Shown piece after piece: positions 1 to 5,958 of a stretch of 6,016 nucleotides of DNA; the stretch's first letter is position 1, and every line of letters begins with the position of its first letter. Source of the DNA: Listeria marthii FSL S4-120 (GTDB lineage Bacteria; Bacillota; Bacilli; Lactobacillales; Listeriaceae); assembly GCA_000183865.1 (NCBI GenBank), contig CM001047.1, forward strand, positions 253,857 through 259,872. Direction: 5' to 3'. The notes under the pieces are model-generated. The model searched no databases. It saw nothing but the letters and a program-made list of their open reading frames with translations, and was not told the DNA's origin. Made by a program: the position numbers and the translations under genes.

Positions 1-1050
1 GAACAACAAGCTGAAAAAGAAGCGCAAGGCTTTAAACCGAGCATTCGTTTCAAAGTACCAGCGAATGAAACAATTACTTTTAACGATATGGTAAAAGATG
101 ATGTTTCTTTTGAGTCGAATGGTATTGGTGATTTTGTTATTGCGAAAAAAGACGGAATTCCGACGTATAACTTTGCTGTAGCAGTGGATGACCATTTGAT
201 GGAAATCTCGCATGTTCTTCGCGGGGATGACCACATTTCGAATACACCGAAACAAATTATGATTTACAATGCTTTTGGCTGGGAACCACCAATTTTCGGT
301 CATATGACGCTGATTGTAAATGAAAGTAGACGTAAATTAAGTAAACGTGATGGCTCGATTATTCAATTTATCGAACAATATCGTGACTTAGGATATTTAC
401 CAGAAGCATTATTTAACTTTATCGCTATGCTTGGTTGGTCTCCTGAAGGGGAAGAAGAAATTTTCTCTAAAGAAGAGTTCATTAAGATGTTTGATCCGAA
501 GCGTTTATCTAAATCACCAGCATTATTCGATAATGTTAAATTGACTTGGGTGAATAACCAATACGTGAAAAAATTACCGCTAAATGATGTCGTAGAGCTT
601 TCTTTACCTCATTTACAAAAAGCGGGCGTTGTTTCTGCAGAGCTAGATCAAGCAGAACTTGACTGGGTGCACAAATTAGTTTCACTTTATCATGAACAAA
701 TGAGTTATGGTGCTGAAATTGTGCCACTTTCGGAAATGTTCTTTGCGGATGCGGAGTCGATTACTTTTGATGAAGAAGAAACAGCAGTTCTGGCTGAAGA
801 AACAGTGCCAACCGTTATTTCGGCTTTCAAAAAAGAGTTAGAAGCACTGGAAGTTCTTGAAGCTGCGGAAGTTAAAGCTGCAATCAAGCGTGTCCAAAAA
901 GAAACTGGCGTAAAAGGAAAAGGTTTGTTTATGCCAATTCGTATTGTGACAACTGGTGAAATGCATGGTCCGGAATTACCACTTGCGATTGAGGTTCTTG
1001 GCCTTGAAAAAGTGCTTAATCGTTTGGATACATGGTTGAAAAATAATTAA
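1..1050 (+). CDS. gltX: Glutamyl-tRNA synthetase, C-terminal 349 residues (5' end outside window)
   Basis: Class I aminoacyl-tRNA synthetase that attaches glutamate to tRNA-Glu in the cytoplasm. In Gram-positive bacteria using the GatCAB route, the family enzyme usually also mischarges tRNA-Gln, which is then amidated; that is family knowledge, not visible here. The reading frame is open from base 1 to the TAA at 1048-1050. The ATG at 88 is therefore an internal methionine and not the start. Visible are the synthetase-core segment [13 protein letters not shown] (roughly 217-255) and the class I KMSKS signature as KLSKR at 334-348, followed by the helical anticodon-binding domain to the C-terminus. 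The Rossmann N-terminus with the HIGH motif lies upstream of the window. The usual family length is about 480-500 residues, so roughly 140 are missing. A strong terminator follows, so the gene is probably transcribed separately from cysE. No frameshift or lost motif is seen. Confidence 0.97.
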   Translation, partial: EQQAEKEAQGFKPSIRFKVPANETITFNDMVKDDVSFESNGIGDFVIAKKDGIPTYNFAVAVDDHLMEISHVLRGDDHISNTPKQIMIYNAFGWEPPIFGHMTLIVNESRRKLSKRDGSIIQFIEQYRDLGYLPEALFNFIAMLGWSPEGEEEIFSKEEFIKMFDPKRLSKSPALFDNVKLTWVNNQYVKKLPLNDVVELSLPHLQKAGVVSAELDQAELDWVHKLVSLYHEQMSYGAEIVPLSEMFFADAESITFDEEETAVLAEETVPTVISAFKKELEALEVLEAAEVKAAIKRVQKETGVKGKGLFMPIRIVTTGEMHGPELPLAIEVLGLEKVLNRLDTWLKNN

Positions 1051-1060
1051 TTTTAAAGGG

Positions 1061-1092
1061 AAGTGTCTCGGCTATTTGCGGGGCACTTTTTT
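1061..1092 (+). terminator. Intrinsic terminator after gltX
   Basis: A 10-bp stem (AAGTGTCTCG at 1061-1070 with CGGGGCACTT at 1079-1088, two G-U pairs) closes an 8-base loop and runs straight into TTTT at 1089-1092, with more Ts after it. It starts 10 bases after the gltX stop. It separates the gltX transcript from the T-box promoter just downstream. Confidence 0.9.
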
Positions 1093-1109
1093 ATTTTGAT
1101 ATATTTCAG

Positions 1110-1137
1110 TTGCAAGGAATTTTATTGCTGTTATAAT
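1110..1137 (+). promoter_or_regulatory. Sigma-A type promoter with extended -10 for the cysE operon T-box leader
   Basis: The -10 hexamer TATAAT (1132-1137) is perfect and is preceded by TG at 1129-1130 plus one base, an extended -10 element. A weak -35, TTGCAA (1110-1115), lies 16 bp upstream. Transcription would start near 1143-1145, shortly before the T-box Stem I. It sits between the gltX terminator and the leader, where a promoter for the T-box transcript is required. The start site is inferred from spacing. Confidence 0.8.
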
Positions 1138-1143
1138 AGAACT

Positions 1144-1397
1144 AAATATACGGAAAAAGTGCTGATGGGAAGAAGTACGGAATTCTAAGCTTGAAGAGAG
1201 AGTCGCCATGGCTGGAAGCGACTTAGCTGAACACTCCTGAAATGCCTCCCTGAATTCTAGTGGGAAATTTAAGTATCACTAGACGAAATGTGGGTCGTTA
1301 TCCCCACCCCTAGAGTTGGAGTAGATGCTACAATTAGCAATGCTCAAGTCAGAGTGGAACCGCGCAAAGCGTCTCTGTATCGGAGGGGCTTTTTTTG
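1144..1397 (+). promoter_or_regulatory. T-box leader (riboswitch) sensing uncharged tRNA-Cys, upstream of cysE
   Basis: This cis-acting RNA reads the charging state of one tRNA and decides between termination and readthrough. Stem I runs about 1167-1250. Its base pairs GGGAAG (1167-1172) with CTCCC (1246-1250). The AGTA of the S-turn/loop E motif is at 1174-1177 and the matching GAA at 1239-1241. A distal hairpin pairs AGTCGC (1201-1206) with GCGACT (1218-1223), with a purine-rich AG bulge (1192-1200) before it. The specifier is TGC at 1243-1245, a cysteine codon. A 7-bp hairpin (1256-1262 with 1277-1283) fits Stem II. GTGGG/CCCAC (1290-1294, 1303-1307) may be Stem IIA, and TGCTA/TAGCA (1326-1330, 1335-1339) Stem III. 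The conserved T-box TGGAACCGCG begins at 1355. Its TGGA can pair with the UCCA acceptor end of tRNA-Cys, whose discriminator base is U. The antiterminator pairs 1350-1354 with 1373-1377 and 1361-1363 with 1369-1371. Specifier, discriminator match and the downstream genes cysE and cysS all agree on Cys. Confidence 0.95.
1366..1396 (+). terminator. T-box leader terminator (conditional)
   Basis: Bases 1366-1376 can pair with 1382-1392 (AAAGC, a G-G mismatch, then TCTCT against GGAGG and GGGCTTT side) around a GTATC loop. A run of seven Ts occupies 1390-1396. The 5' arm uses the same bases as the antiterminator (1369-1377), so the two folds exclude each other, as expected for a transcription-attenuating T-box. 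It should form when tRNA-Cys is charged and be prevented when uncharged tRNA-Cys binds the T-box bulge. Confidence 0.88.
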
Positions 1398-1448
1398 TTG
1401 GTTTAGGTTCCAATAAAAATGTACAAACTTGAATAAGGAGGCAACAAA

Positions 1449-2063
1449 ATGCCAACTCGCTTAAAAGAAGATATTACAACAATTATAAAGAATGACCCTG
1501 CGACGAAGAGTTTTTTTGATGCTTTTTTAACAAATCCGGGATTACACGCACTTTGGTGGCATCGAGTGGCGAACTTTTTTTATCGTCACAAAATGGTTTT
1601 GTTGGGAAAAGTATTGTCGCAGACTGCTCGTTTTTTGACTAATATAGAGATTCATCCAGGCGCAACTATTGGTAGAAGGCTTTTTATTGATCATGGTGCA
1701 GGAATTGTTATTGGAGAAACGGCAGAAATTGGCGATGATGTAACGATATTCCACGGGGTTACGCTAGGTGGAACTGGGAAAGACTGCGGGAAACGCCATC
1801 CAACTGTCGGTGACGGGGCGCTCGTTTCAGCAGGAGCAAAAGTACTTGGACCTGTAGAAATTGGAGCAGACGCGCGTATTGGTGCGGGAGCGGTCGTTTT
1901 AAAAGACGTACCACCAGGCGCAACTGTTGTTGGAATCCCAGCGAAGGTTGTGCGATTGAATGGTCGTACGGTAGGGCATGCGGTCCCAAAAATGGACGAA
2001 TTAACGTTACGAATTGCGGAATTAGAAAATATAGTAGAAAAACTTTTAAAGGAAAAGGAGTAG
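1449..2063 (+). CDS. cysE: Serine O-acetyltransferase
   Basis: Transfers acetyl from acetyl-CoA to L-serine, giving O-acetylserine, the carbon skeleton for cysteine; cytoplasmic, first committed step of cysteine synthesis. The 204-residue product has a short helical N-terminus (about 1-60) and a left-handed beta-helix of hexapeptide repeats from about 65 to 168 (IEIHPGATIG, IVIGETAEIG, VEIGADARIG, IGAGAVVLKDV). Family catalytic and binding residues are visible: the Asp-His pair D81-H82 in LFIDHGAGIVIGE, the RHP triad at 116-118 and GGTGK at 107-111. The N-terminal domain is far shorter than in the E. coli enzyme (273 residues), which is normal for Bacillales. The ATG at 1449 has an excellent ribosome site, AAGGAGG at 1435-1441, 7 bases away. 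It is the first gene after the cysteine T-box and is 6 bases from cysS, so its expression should rise when tRNA-Cys is uncharged. Confidence 0.97.
   Translation: MPTRLKEDITTIIKNDPATKSFFDAFLTNPGLHALWWHRVANFFYRHKMVLLGKVLSQTARFLTNIEIHPGATIGRRLFIDHGAGIVIGETAEIGDDVTIFHGVTLGGTGKDCGKRHPTVGDGALVSAGAKVLGPVEIGADARIGAGAVVLKDVPPGATVVGIPAKVVRLNGRTVGHAVPKMDELTLRIAELENIVEKLLKEKE
2053..2060 (+). promoter_or_regulatory. Ribosome binding site that fixes the TTG start of cysS
   Basis: AAAAGGAG lies inside the last codons of cysE, 9 bases before the TTG at 2070. An in-frame TGA at 2067-2069 directly precedes that TTG, so no start further upstream is possible. The first in-frame ATG would be residue 26, inside the conserved core. 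TTG is therefore the only reasonable start. Confidence 0.85.
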
Positions 2064-2069
2064 ATCTGA

Positions 2070-3485
2070 TTGTCGATACAAATTTTTAATACGTTAAAAC
2101 GAGAGAAAGAGCCTTTTAAACCGCTCAAAGATGGCGAAGTGAAAATGTATGTTTGCGGGCCGACTGTTTACAATTACATTCATATCGGAAATGCGCGGCC
2201 AATCATCGTTTTCGATACAGTTCGTCGCTATTTTACGTATCGTGGCTATGATGTGAAGTTCGTGTCTAATTTTACAGATGTGGATGATAAATTGATTCGT
2301 GCGGCGAATGAACTGAAATTGACGGTTCCGGAAGTGGCGGACCGCTTTATTGGCGCTTATTTTGATGATGTGGATCAACTGAATGTGGCGAAAGCGACTG
2401 TGAATCCACGTGTAACGGAAAATATGGACGAAATTATTCAAATGATTAATACATTAATCGAAAAAGGGTATGCGTATGAGTCGGCTGGGGATGTATATTT
2501 CCGAACGAAGAAATTCAAAGATTACGGCAAACTGTCCGGGCAAGAATTATCGGAGCTGCAACACGGGGCTCGGGTTGAATATAATGAGCGCAAGCAAGAT
2601 GAACTGGATTTCACTCTTTGGAAAGCTGCAAAGCCTGGTGAGATTTTCTGGGAAAGTCCATTTGGAAATGGTCGCCCAGGTTGGCATATTGAATGCTCGG
2701 CGCTGGCGAAAAAATATCTTGGTGAGACGATTGATATTCATGCGGGTGGGCAAGACTTAGTATTTCCTCACCATGAGGACGAGATTGCTCAATCCGAAGC
2801 GGCAACTGGGAAAACATTCGCGAACTACTGGATGCATAACGCCTTTTTAAATATTGATGGGGAAAAAATGTCCAAATCGCTCGGGAATTTTATTACGCTA
2901 CATGATGTGCTAAAAGACAATGATCCAAATGTGATTCGATTCTTCATGTTATCTGTGCATTACCGGAAGCCAATTACGTTGAATGATGCGATTTTAGAAG
3001 ATGCGAAAAATGGGCTGGAGCGATTAATGATTGCGTATCAAAACATTGACCACCGTATTCAAACGGATGACGGTGAATATGTGGAAGAAACGCATGAGGA
3101 CGAGTGGTTAGAGCAATTGACCGAATTAAAACAAGCTTTTGAAGATGATATGGATGATGATTTCAATACAGCGAATGCCATTACAACTTTCCACGAACTT
3201 GCGAAACGTGCTAATATTTATCTGGCAAAAGAAACAGTTTCTATCAATGTTCTGCGCGAATTTTTAAGTATGATGCGTTTATTCGCGGAAGTATTAGGCT
3301 TGAAATTAGAAAATACGCAAACGGATTCGCTGGATGATAGCGAAGTAGAAGCGCTAATTGAAGAACGTCTGCAAGCGCGAAATGAACGTAATTTTGCACG
3401 AGCTGATGAAATTCGAGACATTTTGAAAGAAAAAAATATTATTTTGGAAGACACTGCGCAAGGTACGCGGTTTAGACGGGGGTAA
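2070..3485 (+). CDS. cysS: Cysteinyl-tRNA synthetase
   Basis: Class I synthetase that charges tRNA-Cys with cysteine in the cytoplasm. The 471-residue product is of normal family length. The HIGH motif is HIGN at 38-41 after YVCGPTVYN, and KMSKS is at 266-270 in [12 protein letters not shown]. The four zinc ligands that select cysteine are all present: C29, C209 (in GWHIECSA), H234 and E238 (in FPHHEDE). The stem-contact and helical anticodon-binding regions fill about 300-471. Translation starts at TTG 2070, six bases after the cysE stop, with its Shine-Dalgarno inside cysE, so the two genes are probably translationally coupled. Both answer to the same tRNA-Cys T-box: cysE supplies substrate precursor and cysS consumes cysteine and the tRNA being sensed. 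No damage is seen. Confidence 0.98.
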   Translation: MSIQIFNTLKREKEPFKPLKDGEVKMYVCGPTVYNYIHIGNARPIIVFDTVRRYFTYRGYDVKFVSNFTDVDDKLIRAANELKLTVPEVADRFIGAYFDDVDQLNVAKATVNPRVTENMDEIIQMINTLIEKGYAYESAGDVYFRTKKFKDYGKLSGQELSELQHGARVEYNERKQDELDFTLWKAAKPGEIFWESPFGNGRPGWHIECSALAKKYLGETIDIHAGGQDLVFPHHEDEIAQSEAATGKTFANYWMHNAFLNIDGEKMSKSLGNFITLHDVLKDNDPNVIRFFMLSVHYRKPITLNDAILEDAKNGLERLMIAYQNIDHRIQTDDGEYVEETHEDEWLEQLTELKQAFEDDMDDDFNTANAITTFHELAKRANIYLAKETVSINVLREFLSMMRLFAEVLGLKLENTQTDSLDDSEVEALIEERLQARNERNFARADEIRDILKEKNIILEDTAQGTRFRRG

Positions 3486-3488
3486 ATC

Positions 3489-3899
3489 ATGGCAGAAGTG
3501 AAAGAATACAAACAACTGAATGGTCTCGCGCTTGCTTACATGGGTGATGCGGTGTACGAAAAATTTATCCGCGAATATTTACTTGCAGCAGGGAAAACCA
3601 AACCGAACCAATTGCATAAAACGGCGACAAAATTTGTTTCTGCAAAAGGGCAAGCGGTGGCGCTAAAAGCTATGATTGCGGAAGGCTTTTTGACTGAGGA
3701 AGAAGACCGAATTGCTAAACGCGGGCGAAATGCCAAGTCGTATACAGTGCCTAAAAATACGGATCCAGGAACGTACAGCATGTCTACTTCTTTTGAAGCG
3801 GTTCTCGGCTACCTTTATTTAGCAGGTGAGATGGATAGACTTCAAGAATGGATGGAAAAGGCGCTTGAAATAGTAGAAAAAGGAGTGGGAAACAACTAA
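3489..3899 (+). CDS. mrnC: Mini-RNase III (23S rRNA maturation ribonuclease)
   Basis: Small double-strand-specific endonuclease. In B. subtilis the homologue (YazC/MrnC) trims both ends of 23S rRNA precursor in assembling 50S particles. The 136-residue protein is a lone RNase III catalytic domain without the C-terminal dsRNA-binding domain of normal RNase III, which defines the Mini-III family. The first signature is LAYMGDAVYE (15-24, with D20) and the second is TSFEAVLGYLYL (100-111, with E103). These acidic residues correspond to the metal-binding catalytic ones. The basic segment KRGRNAK (77-83) may contact RNA. The ATG lies 3 bases after the cysS stop. The ribosome site is a weak G-rich tract, ACGGGGG at 3476-3482, overlapping the cysS end, so coupling to cysS translation is likely. 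It overlaps rlmB by one base. Confidence 0.95.
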   Translation: MAEVKEYKQLNGLALAYMGDAVYEKFIREYLLAAGKTKPNQLHKTATKFVSAKGQAVALKAMIAEGFLTEEEDRIAKRGRNAKSYTVPKNTDPGTYSMSTSFEAVLGYLYLAGEMDRLQEWMEKALEIVEKGVGNN

Positions 3900-4654
3900 T
3901 GGAACAAGAAAATGAGCAAGAGTGGATTGGCGGGAGAAACCCTGTCCTTGAAGTGTTAAGATCTGATCGAGATATCCATAAAATATACGTACAAGAAGGT
4001 TCGCAAAAAGGTGTTTTGAAACAAGTGTTAGCTTTGGCGAAAGAACGTAAAATCCAGGTTCAGTTTGTACCAAAACAAAAAATCGAAAAAGTAGTAAGCG
4101 GCGCGCATCAAGGTGTTGCAGCACAGGTTGCAGCGTATCAATATGCGGAACTCGATGATTTATTTGCAGCAGCTGAAGCGAAAGATGAAATGCCATTTTT
4201 CATTATTTTAGATGAACTAGAAGATCCGCATAACTTAGGGTCGATTATGCGTACGGCGGATTCTGTTGGCGCACACGGTATTATTATTCCGAAACGCCGC
4301 TCAGTGGGATTAACGCAAACCGTTGCAAAAGCTAGTACTGGTGCAATGGAGTATGTACCAGTGGTTCGCGTGACGAATATGGTGCGGACAATGGAAGAAT
4401 TGCAAAAGCGTGGACTTTGGATTTTCGGTACTGATGCGAAGGGGAGCAGCGATTACCGGACGATGGACGTGGATATGCCGCTTGCAATTGTTATTGGTAG
4501 CGAAGGTTTCGGAATGAGCCGTTTAGTTCGCGAAAAATGCGATTTTCTTGTTCATTTACCAATGCGTGGAAAAGTTACATCACTTAATGCTTCTGTTGCA
4601 GCGAGTTTGTTACTTTATGAAGTTTATCGGAAACGTTTCCCTCTGGAGAAATAA
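3899..4654 (+). CDS. rlmB: 23S rRNA (guanosine-2'-O)-methyltransferase of the SPOUT/TrmH family
   Basis: Predicted to methylate the ribose 2'-OH of the P-loop guanosine of 23S rRNA (G2251 in E. coli numbering) using S-adenosylmethionine; homologue of B. subtilis YacO. The 251 residues comprise an N-terminal L30e-like RNA-binding domain (about 8-80, opening WIGGRNPVLEVL) and a C-terminal SPOUT knot domain (about 98-246). The three family motifs are intact. Motif 1 is HNLGSIMRTA (111-120, with N112 and R118), motif 2 is IVIGSEGFGM (197-206) and motif 3 is VTSLNASVAASLLLYE (226-241). The ATG at 3899 overlaps the mrnC stop as TAATG. AAGGAG at 3880-3885 is 13 bases upstream, rather far, which also suggests translational coupling. 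TrmH-type sequences can be misassigned between rRNA and tRNA targets. The L30e-like domain and this gene order favour the rRNA enzyme. Confidence 0.93.
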   Translation: MEQENEQEWIGGRNPVLEVLRSDRDIHKIYVQEGSQKGVLKQVLALAKERKIQVQFVPKQKIEKVVSGAHQGVAAQVAAYQYAELDDLFAAAEAKDEMPFFIILDELEDPHNLGSIMRTADSVGAHGIIIPKRRSVGLTQTVAKASTGAMEYVPVVRVTNMVRTMEELQKRGLWIFGTDAKGSSDYRTMDVDMPLAIVIGSEGFGMSRLVREKCDFLVHLPMRGKVTSLNASVAASLLLYEVYRKRFPLEK

Positions 4655-4656
4655 AG

Positions 4657-5169
4657 ATGGAACAAATTCTGCTTGTTGACGGGTATAATGTGATTGGGGC
4701 TTGGCCGGAATTAAGTTATTTGAAAGATCGTGATTTGGAAGCGGCGAGAGATAAGCTGGTTGAATGGATGGCGGAGTATCAAAGTTATACGGGATACCGG
4801 GTTGTGGTCGTTTTTGATGCACAGTTTGTCCGAGGTGTGAAGCGGAAAAGTAAGAAATATCAGGTAGAAGTCGTTTTTACACATGAGGACGAAACGGCGG
4901 ATGAATACATTGAACAAAAAGCAATTGAATGGAAAAATGTGCGGACGCAAATTATGGTAGCAACATCTGATTATACAGAACAGTGGGCTATTTTTGGACA
5001 AGGAGCGTTACGGATTTCTTCCCGTGAACTACTTTTTGAAATTCAAGAAATGAGCAAACAAATCGGTCAGAAAATCAAGCGAATTCAGGAAGAAATGCCA
5101 AAATCAAACCTTAATCTAGATTCTGATGTTATTTCACAGCTTGAAAAGTGGAGAAGAGGCGAGGAGTAA
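4657..5169 (+). CDS. rae1: Ribosome-associated A-site mRNA endonuclease, NYN/PIN-like (YacP family)
   Basis: Homologue of B. subtilis YacP/Rae1, an endonuclease that enters the ribosomal A site and cuts translated mRNAs in a frame-dependent way. The 170 residues equal the B. subtilis length. The NYN (PIN-like) fold is shown by the start ILLVDGYNVIGAW (4-16, with D8 and N11), the strand VVVVFDA (49-55, with D54), the acidic HEDETADEYIE (77-87, with D82 and E83) and VATSDYTEQ (101-109, with D105). These acidic residues form the presumed metal site. The C-terminal 25 or so residues are a charged, probably helical tail. The ATG is two bases after the rlmB stop, with GGAG at 4645-4648 inside rlmB at 8-base spacing. 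It is the last gene before the sigH promoter; no terminator is visible after it. mRNA targets cannot be predicted from this window. Confidence 0.93.
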   Translation: MEQILLVDGYNVIGAWPELSYLKDRDLEAARDKLVEWMAEYQSYTGYRVVVVFDAQFVRGVKRKSKKYQVEVVFTHEDETADEYIEQKAIEWKNVRTQIMVATSDYTEQWAIFGQGALRISSRELLFEIQEMSKQIGQKIKRIQEEMPKSNLNLDSDVISQLEKWRRGEE

Positions 5170-5173
5170 GGGA

Positions 5174-5202
5174 TTGACGGTAAGTTTCTAACTATGTATA
5201 AT
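5174..5202 (+). promoter_or_regulatory. Sigma-A type promoter for sigH
   Basis: TTGACG (5174-5179, one mismatch from consensus) and a perfect TATAAT (5197-5202) are separated by the ideal 17 bp, in the 80-base gap between rae1 and sigH. The start site would lie near 5208-5210, giving a leader of about 40 bases. B. subtilis sigH likewise has its own sigma-A promoter, repressed there by AbrB. No repressor site is recognisable here. Confidence 0.88.
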
Positions 5203-5230
5203 GGAGCAACCATGGAAGAAATCCTGTCGT

Positions 5231-5237
5231 AAAGGAG
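5231..5237 (+). promoter_or_regulatory. Ribosome binding site of sigH
   Basis: AAAGGAG is a strong Shine-Dalgarno, but the nearest in-frame accepted start, GTG at 5250, is 12 bases away, longer than the usual 6-9. No ATG, GTG or TTG in this frame lies closer. The only nearer candidate is the rare ATT at 5241, just 3 bases from it. The long spacing and GTG together suggest modest translation initiation. Confidence 0.75.
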
Positions 5238-5249
5238 CCGATTAGCCCA

Positions 5250-5855
5250 GTGGATAATTCAGTGAATCAGGAAGAAATGACGATGCTCGAACTAGCGAGA
5301 AGCGGTGATACAGAAGCGCTAGAATATTTTTTCAGTAAGTATCAGTCAGTTATTTACTGGAAATCAACCCAGTATTTTCTGCAAGGTGCTGAGCGGGATG
5401 ATTTAATCCAAGAAGCGATGATTGGTCTTTTCAAAGCGATTCGTGATTATGACAAAACCAAAGAAGCTTCTTTTCGATCTTTTGCAGAAATGTGTATTAA
5501 TAGGCAGCTTCTTTCGGCAGTTAAGCGGGCATCTAGACAGAAGAATATTCCACTTAATAATTCTGTTTCACTCGATACGCCAATGGCCGAAGATGATGTG
5601 GACTGGACTTTACTGGATGTTATTTCCGAAAAAGCCGCCGAAACACCAGAAGACTTTTTAATCAAAAACGAGGATTTAACACATGTAGCACGTCAACTAG
5701 AACAAGTCACAAGCGAATTTGAAAAAGAAGTATTAAAACAATATTTAGAAGGCAAGAGCTATCAAGAAATGGCGGTTTTCTTCAATAAAAAAGAGAAAGC
5801 AATCGACAATGCTCTGCAACGCGTCAAAAAGAAAATGATGAAACAGCTAGAATGA
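5250..5855 (+). CDS. sigH: RNA polymerase sigma-H factor (Spo0H type)
   Basis: Alternative sigma-70 family factor. In B. subtilis SigH drives early stationary-phase, competence and sporulation genes. In a non-sporulating relative such as Listeria the regulon would be different and smaller; that part is inference. The 201 residues carry region 2 at about 15-97. The core-binding and -10 recognition part includes ERDDLIQEAMIGLFKAIRDYD (48-68) and FAEMCINRQLLSAVKRASRQK (78-98). A short acidic linker (112-145) leads to region 4 at about 150-198, whose helix-turn-helix runs from GKSYQEMA (168-175) to AIDNALQRVKKK (184-195). There is no region 1.1 or region 3, as in other SigH proteins. The N-terminus is shorter than in B. 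subtilis (218 residues). A promoter sits directly upstream and rpmG with its own promoter downstream. A downstream GTG (5262) or ATG (5277) could be the true start, but GTG 5250 fits the ribosome site best. Confidence 0.93.
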   Translation: MDNSVNQEEMTMLELARSGDTEALEYFFSKYQSVIYWKSTQYFLQGAERDDLIQEAMIGLFKAIRDYDKTKEASFRSFAEMCINRQLLSAVKRASRQKNIPLNNSVSLDTPMAEDDVDWTLLDVISEKAAETPEDFLIKNEDLTHVARQLEQVTSEFEKEVLKQYLEGKSYQEMAVFFNKKEKAIDNALQRVKKKMMKQLE

Positions 5856-5863
5856 AAAAACAA

Positions 5864-5892
5864 TTGACTAGCTAAGAGCCAAATGTTATATT
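5864..5892 (+). promoter_or_regulatory. Sigma-A type promoter with extended -10 for rpmG
   Basis: TTGACT (5864-5869) and TATATT (5887-5892) are 17 bp apart, with TG at 5884-5885 and one base before the -10, an extended element. The inferred start is near 5899, giving a leader of about 60 bases before rpmG. It begins only 9 bases after the sigH stop, and no terminator separates the two genes, so sigH transcripts may run on into rpmG. Confidence 0.82.
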
Positions 5893-5906
5893 TATATGGA
5901 TGAAAT

Positions 5907-5924
5907 GTGCCTATTTTTTGGCAT
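5907..5924 (+). other. Short hairpin in the rpmG 5' leader
   Basis: GTGCC (5907-5911) can pair with GGCAT (5920-5924), four Watson-Crick pairs plus one G-U, around a TATTTTTT loop. It falls in the predicted rpmG leader, 34 bases before the ATG. The T run is in the loop and not after the stem, so it does not look like a terminator. Its function is unknown and the stem is short enough to arise by chance. Confidence 0.35.
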
Positions 5925-5958
5925 GGCATATTTAATGATTGCGGAGTTGAGATAATTT

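Noticed and set aside
88..1050. ATG at 88 as the start of gltX
   Set aside because: The frame stays open to base 1 and the preceding 29 codons continue synthetase-like sequence. The HIGH motif must lie upstream, so 88 is an internal methionine.
1691..2128. 145-codon antisense ORF opposite cysE
   Set aside because: It lies opposite a gene with intact hexapeptide repeats, its product is low-complexity Ser/Thr/Pro-rich as expected from reading that gene backwards, and it has no convincing ribosome site. It is a shadow.
2470..2760. 96-codon + strand ORF inside cysS in another frame
   Set aside because: It is wholly inside the conserved catalytic domain of cysS, has no own ribosome site of note, and its product has no recognisable domain.
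3819..4196. 125-codon antisense ORF spanning the mrnC-rlmB junction
   Set aside because: Both sense genes are intact and conserved, and the antisense product shows no recognisable motif. It is a shadow, as are the antisense ORFs opposite gltX, cysS, rae1 and sigH.
5907..5924. Hairpin before rpmG as a terminator for sigH
   Set aside because: Its T run is in the loop and not 3' of the stem, and the stem is only five pairs. It does not have terminator form.
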